Origin: JBAXBF01 sp034429745
Lineage (GTDB): Bacteria > Chloroflexota > Anaerolineae > Anaerolineales > DRKV01
Assembly (NCBI GenBank): GCA_034429745.1
Contig: DAOUFY010000090.1
Coordinates: 8,782 to 72,781 of the forward strand
Direction of reading: 5' to 3'
Length of the DNA stretch: 64,000 nucleotides
Part shown: piece by piece, positions 51,487-59,569 of the stretch
How the letters are laid out: every line of letters starts with the position of its first letter
Position numbering within the stretch: position 1 is the first letter of the stretch
Translations under genes and position numbers: made by a program
The notes under the pieces: generated by a model
Told to the model about the DNA's origin: nothing
Databases searched by the model: none
The model's input: the letters and a program-made list of their open reading frames with translations, nothing else

Positions 51487-52584
51487 TTAATAAATGCCAT
51501 GTTTTTTCACAGCGTTGATAAACGCTTCTACGTTTTCCATCGGAGTGTCAGCTTGGATGATATGAGCTGGGGCACACATATAGCCGCCGCCTTCACCGAG
51601 AATGCGGATTTTTTCTGCAACATCTGCTTCAATTTCAGCAGGCGAGCCTTGCGGCAGCAGCTGCTGTTGATCTATCGCTCCCCAAAAAGACAAGCGGTTA
51701 CCAAATTTTGTTTTGAGTTCTTTCGCGTCATGACCGGGAACATTTGGCTGAACTGGGTTAAAGACTTCCAACCCAACTTCGATCCAATCATCTAAAATGG
51801 GAGCAACTGCGCCATCGCAATGCTGCATAATGATTATGTTGGGGTTGGCAGCTTTTAGCTCAGCATAAATTTGGCGATAGCGTTCTTTGAAATAGCGGCG
51901 CCACATGCGCGGTGAAATGATCATACCGTGCTGAGCTCCAAAATCGTCTCCACACCAAATGCCATCCACGCCCAAGGAAATTAGTTTTTTCCCGACAGCT
52001 AAAGCAAAGTCCTTCGTTTTATCCATCAGGGCTTCAACATACGGCTTTCCTTCTGCCATGTCTTCCAGCAGTTTTTGAGTTCCAACAAGCTGCTGCATCA
52101 TGTCGTACATGGTTAATTCCATATCCCCAATAATAAAGTACTCATCCTTGTATTTTTTTATCAGAGCTTCGGCGTCGTCGTACCGTCCGTCGGCTAATGG
52201 ATCGGGGAAGGGGAAGTCAAGCACTTCTTGAACCTCATTGACATGAGCCATGGGGTGCTTAATTACTTCCATATAGAGGAAACCTTGGCGCATGACCATG
52301 CCAAACTCGTTGGTCAAATTACCGTCTTTGTCAATATGGGGGGTGTAGCCGCGCGGCAAGCTTCCTCCAACAATGACACAATCGCTGCCCATGGCAATGC
52401 GCAGCTCATTAGCAGAAATGCGGTAAGTTACATCCTCGTAGTAAGATGGAGTGTAATGGGCTGGAATGCCGTATTTTTTGCTAAAGGCGTCGGTCAACGA
52501 ACGGCATAGGTCAAATTGAAGCGGGACTCGATCGGGCAATTCCTTGCGAGTAAGTGCAGCAAAGACGCGTTGTTTTGAGTTCAT
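51487..52584 (-). CDS. Uroporphyrinogen decarboxylase (URO-D) superfamily protein, probably a methyltransferase-like member
   Basis: The protein has 365 residues from ATG 52584 (MNSKQRVFAALTRKELPDRV), after AAGGAG. The TIM-barrel family outline includes GVDGIWCGDDFGAQHG, IIMQHCDGAVAPILDDWIEV and FNPVQPNVPGHDAKELK. The HCDG motif is typical of non-haem URO-D relatives such as MtaA/CmuA-type enzymes. True HemE is unlikely because no haem genes are near. It lies 10 bases after rhaM at the end of the sugar locus; such proteins are often found beside sugar-breakdown genes, with no proven role. Confidence 0.82.
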   Translation of the reverse strand: MNSKQRVFAALTRKELPDRVPLQFDLCRSLTDAFSKKYGIPAHYTPSYYEDVTYRISANELRIAMGSDCVIVGGSLPRGYTPHIDKDGNLTNEFGMVMRQGFLYMEVIKHPMAHVNEVQEVLDFPFPDPLADGRYDDAEALIKKYKDEYFIIGDMELTMYDMMQQLVGTQKLLEDMAEGKPYVEALMDKTKDFALAVGKKLISLGVDGIWCGDDFGAQHGMIISPRMWRRYFKERYRQIYAELKAANPNIIIMQHCDGAVAPILDDWIEVGLEVFNPVQPNVPGHDAKELKTKFGNRLSFWGAIDQQQLLPQGSPAEIEADVAEKIRILGEGGGYMCAPAHIIQADTPMENVEAFINAVKKHGIY

Positions 52585-52594
52585 TTTGTACTCC

Positions 52595-52918
52595 TTAATC
52601 CAAGTGAAATACTTCTTCGAGCTCAATCATGCTCTCATCGGCGTGTGCTCCCCCTAAATTTTCAAAATAAGGCGCCATAAAGTCTTGCCATTTGGCATTA
52701 ATCTCTTCTTTTGCCATGCCGGCTAAAGCTTCTTGAAAGCTGTGAGGGGTTTCAAAATATCCAAAGAGTAAGCCGTCTTCACGCATGAAGAGAGAATAAT
52801 TATGCCAGCCATTGCGTCTAAGGGCGTCTAGCATTTCTGGCCAGACAGCTTGATGATGTTTTTTATATTCTTCAATTTTATCTTGCTTTACTTTTAAAAC
52901 AAATCCGACTCGTTTCAT
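52595..52918 (-). CDS. rhaM: L-rhamnose mutarotase RhaM
   Basis: The protein has 107 residues, the exact family size. Signature pieces are GFVLKVKQDKIEEYKKHHQA with VWPEML, then NYSLFMREDGLLFGYFE, with the active-site His and Tyr of the family. It interconverts the alpha and beta forms of L-rhamnose (or a close 6-deoxysugar) after uptake. It lies downstream of the binding-protein gene, past a long hairpin. It is the main clue that the locus handles a deoxysugar. Ribosome site AGGAG. Confidence 0.88.
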   Translation of the reverse strand: MKRVGFVLKVKQDKIEEYKKHHQAVWPEMLDALRRNGWHNYSLFMREDGLLFGYFETPHSFQEALAGMAKEEINAKWQDFMAPYFENLGGAHADESMIELEEVFHLD

Positions 52919-52953
52919 GGTGGCTCCTGAGTGATCAAATTGCTGTAGTAAAG

Positions 52954-53010
52954 AAGCTCCCTAGCACGATATTTCTAGGAAAGATATTTCTGATTCGTGC
53001 AAGGGAGCTT
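52954..53010 (-). terminator. Long hairpin between the binding-protein gene and rhaM
   Basis: Arms of 16 bases, AAGCTCCCTAGCACGA (52954-52969) and TCGTGCAAGGGAGCTT (52995-53010), pair with one mismatch around a 25-base loop. There is no T run. It likely terminates partly or protects the 3' end of the binding-protein mRNA, giving more binding protein than RhaM. Confidence 0.65.
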
Positions 53011-53042
53011 GGTGAACAATAAGTTAAGTTACTACACTATGG

Positions 53043-55160
53043 TTACTGCACTTCAGCTTCGATATTATCCTTATTATAGACCGAGAACGGACCCATCAAA
53101 ACGCGCAAGCCTTTCTCGCGAGTAGGATCTTTTTCGATGGTGTAGGTGCCCATGCGACCGGCTTCAAAAGTTTCACCAGCTTCGCCCTTGAGAGCACCGC
53201 TTGCAATCAAGTAGGTAACGTAGTAGGTCAAGTATCCTAGGTCTTTGAAGCTCCATAGGGCAAATTCTGGAGCGCAGCCATTGCGGGTAAATTCTACCAT
53301 CTCAGAAGGCAAGCCAAGACCAGAAACCTTGACTTTGTCGCATAAGCCTTCATCCTGCATGGCTTTGGCAGCGGCGTTAATACCGATAGTCGTTGGTGCC
53401 ATGATTACCTTGAGGTCTGGATATTTATCCACGAGGGCTAAGGCTTGATTGTAGCTGTCTTCAGACTGATCATTGCCATAGACAATGTCAACCAGTTCGA
53501 GTTTGGCGTATTTCGGGTCTTTTAGGGCTTCTTTCAAAGCAGCAATCCAAGCGTTTTGGTTGGCAGCATCTGGAGAAGCAGAAAGAACAGCGAACTTGCC
53601 GCCTTCTTCGCCCATGATGGAAAGCGCCATATCTGCCATCACTTTGCCGGTTTCGTTGAAGTCAACTTGAGCTACGAAGACTTGCTCACCTTCAGCTGAG
53701 GGGATGGGTGAATCCCAAGTAACGACGGTAACGCCTGCCTCACGGGCTTTCTTGGCTGGTTCAGCTATTTGATCGCCAGCGTTGTTGGAGATCATGATGG
53801 CATTGACCTTCTGGGTTGTGGCGCTGGTTACAATTTCAATTTGTCCGGCAACGCTGTTGTCAGCGGTTGGACCAAGAAAATCAAGTTTGCCTTTGTTTTC
53901 CAATTCAGCATGCGCTTCTTGTGCCCCTTGGTAAGCCTGCTCAAAGACCATGTTGCCCATGAATTTCGGCAGAAGCACCATGTTCAGGGTCTTGCCTTTT
54001 TCAGCTTTGACCACTGGTCCTGCTTCAGCGGCGGGAGCAGCGCCGGCGAGTTTATCGCATTTCCAATCAGAAAGTGGCTTGGTGAAGTCGTTGGATTCCC
54101 AAGCTTTAGCCATTTCATCCACGTTGCAGATGGTAACGATATCCATGCCGGAGTTGGTGAATGGCTCAAATTCCTTACCGTTGACGATCTTGTCATAGAT
54201 CATCTGGACGGTGTCATAGCCCCAACCGAAGTATTTCTGTCCGACTAAGCCGTAGAGCATGCCTTTCTTGACCCAATCGAGCTCGACGGGTAGGGTGTCA
54301 AAAGCGACGCTCTTCATGCCTTTCTTGGTGGCTTCTTCCCACTTGGGCATAGCGCCTTCACCGGCGAAAATGGGCCACAGACCGACGAAGAACCAGCCGT
54401 TGAGGTCTGGGTACTTGGTCATGGTCTCTTCGACAACTTGGACACCTTTTTGGATGTCATCATTGCAGGCGACAATATCAACGATTTCGATGTTGCTGCC
54501 CTCAACGCCTTCTTTGAAGCCGGCGATGCGTGCTTCGAGGTTGGCAGCGCCTGGGACGCCGGTGAGGAGAGCAACTTTACCGCCATTGGGCAAAGCCATT
54601 TTGAGGAGTTCAGCAGCGGCTTTACCGCCTTCTTTGTTGTCAACGCCGAGGTAAGTGAAGCGCTTGCTGTTGGGGGAGTCGGAGTCCCAAGTCATAACGG
54701 GGATGCCGGCTTCGACAGCTTTGTTGATGGGGTCAACGCAGCCTTCGGGCTCGTTGCAGGAGACACCGATGGCATCTACGCCTTTAGCGATGACGCCTTC
54801 CATCACAGCAGCTTGTTCAGCGATGTCGGATTTAGTGGGGGCAGTGTAAAGGATTTCGACTTTGATTTTGCCCTGTTCAGAAAGCTCTTTGGCTTTCAGC
54901 TCAGCGCCGACGCGGCCGGTTTCGAAGACGGGGTTATTGAGGGCTTTAGGGATCCAAGCGATGGTAAGGACGCCGTCCTCGATGCCTGGTTTAGCAGCGG
55001 CGGGCTGTTCTTCTTTAGGCTGTTCAGCTTCAGCGGGTTGTTCGGCGGGTTTCTCCTCCTTGGGCTGCTCGGCAACGGGAGTGGGTGCCGGCTGACAGGC
55101 AGAGAGAAGCATACTAGCAATCATCAATAGGGATAGAATGACTACTGAAATTCGTCTCAT
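53043..55160 (-). CDS. Tandem two-domain sugar-binding lipoprotein (RhaS-like second half)
   Basis: ATG 55160 follows GGAGGAAAAGAAA and gives 705 residues with lipobox MLLSAC. A Pro/Glu/Ala-rich linker precedes two complete Peripla_BP_4 domains in one chain. The first, at about 55-365, has IAWIPKALNNPVFETG, GIPVMTWDSDSPNSKRFTYL and GKVALLTGVPGAANLEARI. The second, at about 380-690, has GVTVVTWDSPIPSAEGEQVF, then FALWSFKDLGYLTYYVTY, like rhamnose-binding RhaS. One domain per polypeptide is the rule in this family. It should deliver sugar to the permease pair upstream. It has its own strong promoter with an operator-like site. Confidence 0.88.
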   Translation of the reverse strand: MRRISVVILSLLMIASMLLSACQPAPTPVAEQPKEEKPAEQPAEAEQPKEEQPAAAKPGIEDGVLTIAWIPKALNNPVFETGRVGAELKAKELSEQGKIKVEILYTAPTKSDIAEQAAVMEGVIAKGVDAIGVSCNEPEGCVDPINKAVEAGIPVMTWDSDSPNSKRFTYLGVDNKEGGKAAAELLKMALPNGGKVALLTGVPGAANLEARIAGFKEGVEGSNIEIVDIVACNDDIQKGVQVVEETMTKYPDLNGWFFVGLWPIFAGEGAMPKWEEATKKGMKSVAFDTLPVELDWVKKGMLYGLVGQKYFGWGYDTVQMIYDKIVNGKEFEPFTNSGMDIVTICNVDEMAKAWESNDFTKPLSDWKCDKLAGAAPAAEAGPVVKAEKGKTLNMVLLPKFMGNMVFEQAYQGAQEAHAELENKGKLDFLGPTADNSVAGQIEIVTSATTQKVNAIMISNNAGDQIAEPAKKAREAGVTVVTWDSPIPSAEGEQVFVAQVDFNETGKVMADMALSIMGEEGGKFAVLSASPDAANQNAWIAALKEALKDPKYAKLELVDIVYGNDQSEDSYNQALALVDKYPDLKVIMAPTTIGINAAAKAMQDEGLCDKVKVSGLGLPSEMVEFTRNGCAPEFALWSFKDLGYLTYYVTYLIASGALKGEAGETFEAGRMGTYTIEKDPTREKGLRVLMGPFSVYNKDNIEAEVQ

Positions 55161-55183
55161 TTTCTTTTCCTCCAAAAAATGTA

Positions 55184-55267
55184 TTAATTGTTATAAAAAG
55201 TTATACCTGCACCAATAGTATATTCCCCCTGAATTGATATAAACAGCTTATTGTTCCCGATAATCAC
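55184..55267 (-). other. Orphan ribosome site and 27-codon frame in the binding-protein leader
   Basis: In the 5' leader of the binding-protein gene, minus strand, the sequence AAAGGAGGTG is followed by GTG 55267 and an open frame of 27 codons ending at TAA 55184. The SD-to-GTG distance is only two bases, too short for good initiation, so translation is doubtful. It could be a leader peptide, or a mRNA element that attracts ribosomes. Confidence 0.2.
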
Positions 55268-55335
55268 CACCTCCTTTGTACCCAATAGCCAATTTATACA
55301 ATCATCCTGAAAAGTGAACAAAGTATTTATTATTC

Positions 55336-55363
55336 ATTATAAATGATAAACCGTTTTCGTCAA
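55336..55363 (-). promoter_or_regulatory. Promoter of the binding-protein gene with an operator in its spacer
   Basis: On the minus strand TTGACG (55363-55358), 16 bases, TATAAT (55341-55336). The spacer starts AAAACGGTTT, a near-palindrome of LacI-family type. The same core, GAAAACGnTTT, is found again before the ATPase gene. A repressor bound here would block RNA polymerase directly. Confidence 0.7.
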
Positions 55364-55419
55364 CATTCTGCCCATTACTCTTGCCCTCATTAGGCCATTA
55401 TGAGCACGACACTAATCGT

Positions 55420-56445
55420 TTAGGATTCGTGTGCTTCATTTAGGGCAGCTTTTGATGCAGATTGACGCTGCTGTAAGGAGCTGCGGATCCCGCGTATAGC
55501 ATTGGGGATCAATACCGAAAAGATCAGTAAGAGACCAATAACACCAGTTTGAAGATGCCCAGTTAAATTAGCTAAGGACATTCCATTACGCAAATTCAGC
55601 ACGATAAGAATAGAAAGTAAAACGCCAAAAATTGAACCGGAACCCCCAAAAATGCTGACACCTCCTAGCAGGACCATGGTAATAATTTCCAATTCAAAGC
55701 CATAAGCGGTATCACCGCGTACTGCCCCTAAGCGAGCTGCGATTAATAATCCCGCTAAAGCTGAGACAAAACCTGAAGCGATGTAAAGGATCATTTTTAC
55801 TTGTTCCACGTTAATACCTGCATAGCGGGCTACATCTTTATTGTTTCCAATGACATACACATACCTGCCAAAAGCTGAATATTGCAGAATAATTATGGCT
55901 AGAATGAGCAAAATAAAGAAGATGACCAAAGAGAGAGGAAATGGACCCAGAAAAGGTTTTTGACCAAGGTTGACGAACCACTCTGGGAAACCGGTGATAG
56001 ATTTATCCTCGAGGAAGACGCGCGCGAGCCCGCGATAGCCGATCAGCATGGCTAAAGTAACCACCAATGAAGAGAGTTTGGCATAAGCGATCCAAATTCC
56101 ATTGAATATACCGCAAAGCACTCCTACGGCAAGGCAAATAAGCAATGCTGTCTCAAGTGCAACACCATTGGTGTACAACCATGCCATCAAGCAAGCGGCT
56201 AAACCCATAACTGATGGCACAGAAAGATCAATTTCTCCATTGATGATGAGAAATGTCATAGTAACAACAGCGATGATCCGTTCAATGTAGAGGGTAAATA
56301 AGTTGATTTGGTTCTGAAGTGTCAAATAAGCTGGAGCTTGTTGGGTGTTGATGAAAAAGATAGCCGCCAGGATGACCAACAGTAAGCCTTCCCAGCTTTT
56401 CAATCTTGCGACCGCATTAGTAAACAAATTACGACCCTGTGGCAT
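55420..56445 (-). CDS. CUT2-type sugar ABC permease (second of two)
   Basis: The protein has 341 residues with eight or more hydrophobic segments and the BPD_transp_2 features INGEIDLSVPSVMGLAA, GIFNGIWIAYAKLSSLVVTL and FELEIITMVLLGGVSIFGG. It overlaps the end of the other permease by 17 bases and has GGAGG before its ATG. CUT2 importers with two different permeases include the rhamnose transporter RhaPQ and the autoinducer-2 transporter LsrCD. It pairs with the upstream permease and the double ATPase. The C-terminal tail is Gln/Ser rich and hydrophilic. Confidence 0.9.
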   Translation of the reverse strand: MPQGRNLFTNAVARLKSWEGLLLVILAAIFFINTQQAPAYLTLQNQINLFTLYIERIIAVVTMTFLIINGEIDLSVPSVMGLAACLMAWLYTNGVALETALLICLAVGVLCGIFNGIWIAYAKLSSLVVTLAMLIGYRGLARVFLEDKSITGFPEWFVNLGQKPFLGPFPLSLVIFFILLILAIIILQYSAFGRYVYVIGNNKDVARYAGINVEQVKMILYIASGFVSALAGLLIAARLGAVRGDTAYGFELEIITMVLLGGVSIFGGSGSIFGVLLSILIVLNLRNGMSLANLTGHLQTGVIGLLLIFSVLIPNAIRGIRSSLQQRQSASKAALNEAHES

Positions 56446-57493
56446 GTTCTTGACCCTCCTTTTCTTCTATGATTGATTCTTCCAGCATCAGCTCGCTGTG
56501 TGCCCAAACGTTGCGCAGACGACTAATAATCAATTGATCAAAAGCAACAGCTAATAAGATGAGCAAACCCATGATTGCATCGCGCCAAAACTCGCTGATT
56601 ACCGTCCAGCGAATAAGACTGTTTTCGAGCAAGTCAATGATAATGGAGCCTAGCAGAGCGCCGAACACTGTGCCGGAGCCACCGTTATTGCTCACTCCAC
56701 CGACGACAATGGCAGCAATTGCGGCAAATTCTAAGCCCTGACCAGCAATGACTGTGATGTTTCCAAAGCGGGCTAAGAAGAGGAAACCAGCTAACCCGCC
56801 TAAGGCTCCACTAAGCATGAAAGCGGTTAATACAATTCGCTGTGAAGGAAAGCCAGCAATACGAGCGGCTTCGGGGTTGCTGCCAATGGCGTAGAGCCGT
56901 CTGCCAAACGGCAGGTAGTTCAGCACTAGATGAAAAATGATTACGACCAACAGCATTACCCCTACAATGAGGCGAATATCAATCTCACCTATAGAAAAGA
57001 GGTTTGCCCGTGAGAAGTTCACTACCCACTGCGGCAGCTTTGCTGTTACTATGACTTTTGACTCTGAATATTCGATCAAGAGTGAGCGGTAAATGGCTAA
57101 AGTGCTGATGGTGGTGATGATAGAAGGGACGCGCCCATAAGCAATGATAACGCCGTTGATGGCTCCCATAAGCATGCCAAACCCTACGGCAATGAGCACA
57201 ACTACCGCTGGGGGTATATCGTTGTTGAGGGTTAATTGCTTGCCGACAAAGAAAGCTGTAAACCCTACGATGGAACCAAGAGAAAGATCAAAATTGCGCG
57301 TAAGGAAAACGAGGGTTTGGGCAACAGCTAATATAGCCGTGATGGCTACACTGGTTGAAACGCGGGTAAAGAAGCGGAAGTTGAGATAATCCTTAACTTG
57401 AGTACTGAAAAAAGCCAGCATGAGAGCAATGATAAGAAGAAGCACTAATTCGCGGATTTGTTCAGGATGAATTTTGCGGATTATTTTGTTCAT
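56429..57493 (-). CDS. CUT2-type sugar ABC permease (first of two)
   Basis: The protein has 354 residues of the BPD_transp_2 family, with FLTRNFDLSLGSIVGFTAF, GAINGVIIAYGRVPSIITTI and LEFAAIAAIVVGGVSNNGGS. It follows the ATPase gene after 13 bases. It clearly shares ancestry with the other permease but differs throughout, as expected for a heterodimer. Together they form the membrane channel of the sugar importer. The last 25 residues are acidic (SIIEEKEGQEHATGS). Confidence 0.9.
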   Translation of the reverse strand: MNKIIRKIHPEQIRELVLLLIIALMLAFFSTQVKDYLNFRFFTRVSTSVAITAILAVAQTLVFLTRNFDLSLGSIVGFTAFFVGKQLTLNNDIPPAVVVLIAVGFGMLMGAINGVIIAYGRVPSIITTISTLAIYRSLLIEYSESKVIVTAKLPQWVVNFSRANLFSIGEIDIRLIVGVMLLVVIIFHLVLNYLPFGRRLYAIGSNPEAARIAGFPSQRIVLTAFMLSGALGGLAGFLFLARFGNITVIAGQGLEFAAIAAIVVGGVSNNGGSGTVFGALLGSIIIDLLENSLIRWTVISEFWRDAIMGLLILLAVAFDQLIISRLRNVWAHSELMLEESIIEEKEGQEHATGS

Positions 57494-57506
57494 TTTTTAC
57501 CCCTTG

Positions 57507-59009
57507 TTACCCCTGTGTGAGATTAAGTTGACCCATAGCAGCCATCATGACTTTTTCTTCTGTTGCTTCACTTTTATTGAAGAGAGCCATTTGGCGTCCT
57601 TCACGCATCACCAGAACTCGATCGCTCATTGCCAGCACTTCAGGCAGATCAGAAGATACAAGAATAATAGCAATGCCGCGCTGGGTGAGGTCATTGATCA
57701 TGTGATGGACTTCGACTTTAGCACCAACATCAATGCCGCGGGTTGGTTCATCAAGGATTAAAAGCTTAGGGTTTGTGTTCAGCCATTTACTCAGCATAAC
57801 TTTTTGCTGATTGCCGCCGGAAAGTTTTTCAACAGCTACATCTACTGAAGGGGTGCGAATGTTCAAGCGCTCACGAAATTCTTCTGCTGTCTTCCGTTCG
57901 CGCCCTTTGTAAATTAAACCAAGTGCGTTGCTGTACCGCTTAAGGATGGGCAAAGAGATATTGGCGCTAATTGACATAGGCATGCATAGTCCTAAGTTGC
58001 GGCGGTCTTCTGAGGCATAAGCAATACCTAACTCTAATGCTTGTTGAGGAGAGTTAATTTGATAAGATTTTCCTTCCAGAATGATTTCACCGCTGGTAGC
58101 TGGGGCGATACCGAATAAAGAGAGGCAAACATCTGTCCGCCGCGAGCCAATTAAGCCAGCAAAGCCAAGCACCTCACCTCGATACACATCAAAATTGATG
58201 TTTTCATATACGCCCTCTAAACTTAGCTGACGGACAGAAAGCAGCAGATCACCGCGTTGGGTTTGGGTTTTGTAGAAGAAGTCAGTTACTTCTCTGCCGA
58301 CCATATCGCAAATTACACCATCACAGGTTACTTCACTGGCAAGCTTTGAAGCTACTTTCTTGCCGTCTCGCAGGATGGTAATTCGATCGGCAATGTCAAA
58401 GACTTCTTCCAGGCGGTGCCCAATGAAAAGAATAGCTACACCTTGATTACGGAGGGAGCGCACGAGTTTGAAAAGCTGGGCAACTTCATGTGCGGAAAGG
58501 GAAGCCGTTGGTTCATCCATGATTAACACCCGGGCTTTTAGGGAGATCGCTTTTGCAATTTCCACAGCTTGCTGAGCGGCCAATGTTAAACCTCGAGCCG
58601 GACTGCGTACATTGATTTTCACGTCCAATTTAGCAAGAACTTCATTGGCGTCCTTGTACATTTTGTTCCAATTGACGAATGCGCCGCGGTCGCGGTGGCT
58701 GATGAAGATATTTTCAGCTACATTCAAATCGGGATACACCATTGGTTCTTGGTAAATTGCGGCTATGCCATAAGTTTGGGCATCTTGAGAGTTGCGGATT
58801 TGAACTGGCTTGCCATCAATGAGAATTTCACCTTCATCGGGACGGTGAACGCCAGTGAGTATCTTTATCAGCGTGGATTTTCCAGCACCGTTTTCTCCTA
58901 CGACGGCATGTACCTCACCCGGATAAAGCTCGATGGAGACATCTGATAGAGCTTGAGTCATATCAAACCGCTTGGAGATATGTTTCATTTCGACAATGGG
59001 TTGATTCAT
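57507..59009 (-). CDS. CUT2-type sugar ABC ATPase with two nucleotide-binding domains
   Basis: The protein has 500 residues, as usual for RbsA/XylG/RhaT ATPases. The first half has Walker A GENGAGKST, signature LTLAAQQAVEIAKAIS and Walker B VLIMDEPTASLS. The second half has a degenerate P-loop (FAGLIGSRRTDV) but a good signature LSGGNQQKVMLSKWL and Walker B LLILDEPTRGID. That asymmetry is normal in this family. It leads the transporter operon ATPase-permease-permease, from a promoter at 59112-59150 with an operator-like site. Ribosome site AAGGAG. Confidence 0.92.
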   Translation of the reverse strand: MNQPIVEMKHISKRFDMTQALSDVSIELYPGEVHAVVGENGAGKSTLIKILTGVHRPDEGEILIDGKPVQIRNSQDAQTYGIAAIYQEPMVYPDLNVAENIFISHRDRGAFVNWNKMYKDANEVLAKLDVKINVRSPARGLTLAAQQAVEIAKAISLKARVLIMDEPTASLSAHEVAQLFKLVRSLRNQGVAILFIGHRLEEVFDIADRITILRDGKKVASKLASEVTCDGVICDMVGREVTDFFYKTQTQRGDLLLSVRQLSLEGVYENINFDVYRGEVLGFAGLIGSRRTDVCLSLFGIAPATSGEIILEGKSYQINSPQQALELGIAYASEDRRNLGLCMPMSISANISLPILKRYSNALGLIYKGRERKTAEEFRERLNIRTPSVDVAVEKLSGGNQQKVMLSKWLNTNPKLLILDEPTRGIDVGAKVEVHHMINDLTQRGIAIILVSSDLPEVLAMSDRVLVMREGRQMALFNKSEATEEKVMMAAMGQLNLTQG

Positions 59010-59111
59010 GATTGCTCCTTATAAGTGATTGATAAAAACATTGGCATCAATATAAGCCTTCCCTAAAAGCACTCATTTATTAATCTTTCCCAGATGTAAA
59101 CCACATTCAAA

Positions 59112-59150
59112 ATTATAACATATTTTTCGGTGTCTTGAAAACGATTTCCA
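59112..59150 (-). promoter_or_regulatory. Transporter promoter with LacI-type operator on the -35 region
   Basis: TATAAT on the minus strand at 59117-59112. The palindromic site TTGAAAACGATTTCCA (plus strand, 59135-59150; minus TGGAAATCGTTTTCAA) covers the -35 position, and a clear -35 box is lacking. It shares GAAAACGnTTT with the site before the binding-protein gene. The rest of 59010-59188 shows nothing else. Confidence 0.6.
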
Positions 59151-59188
59151 TCATTTTTACCAAGTTTGTTGAGATTTTGCCTTATCAC

Positions 59189-59566
59189 TTATTTTGCATC
59201 TTCGGGGCGGATATTGTCTGTTTGGGCATAGAAAAAGAGCACTTCACAAAAGCCTTCTTCGCCGCACTCAAAAACATGCCATTCTTGGGCAGGGATATGG
59301 AGAAGCAAACCTTTTGCCAACGGTTGGCTATGGGGCAATGCATCCTTCGAACTGCCCCAACGAATAGCAGCGTTATAGGCATCGAGGACATAAATGCTTT
59401 CTTCGGCATGCTGATGCGGTTCAGCTGCACCAATAGAAGCAGCGAAACGGGCAAACCCTAGGGTCATTTTCTCACTATGCAATGCGCCGTCTTTGCCAAT
59501 TGCCTTCCAAATGTGGCGGCCGGGCAGGGGAACTTCTTCAAGTTGATCTTTCGTGATAATATCCAT
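59189..59566 (-). CDS. Cupin-fold small protein
   Basis: The protein has 125 residues with a single cupin barrel. Motif 1 reads PHQHAEESIYVLD (two His and Glu, metal-binding type) and motif 2 IPAQEWHVFE (His). Small cupins in sugar loci are often sugar isomerases, lyxose-isomerase-like proteins or sensors. It follows the lactamase-fold gene after three bases. The substrate cannot be deduced. Confidence 0.78.
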   Translation of the reverse strand: MDIITKDQLEEVPLPGRHIWKAIGKDGALHSEKMTLGFARFAASIGAAEPHQHAEESIYVLDAYNAAIRWGSSKDALPHSQPLAKGLLLHIPAQEWHVFECGEEGFCEVLFFYAQTDNIRPEDAK

Positions 59567-59569
59567 ATC

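Noticed and set aside
51487..52584. True haem-pathway uroporphyrinogen decarboxylase (hemE)
   Set aside because: No haem genes nearby and the HCDG-type motif fits the methyltransferase-like URO-D relatives instead.
54438..55130. A 230-codon plus-strand frame opposite the binding-lipoprotein gene
   Set aside because: It mirrors the Glu/Ala/Pro-rich coding of the minus-strand gene, has no family resemblance and no ribosome site.
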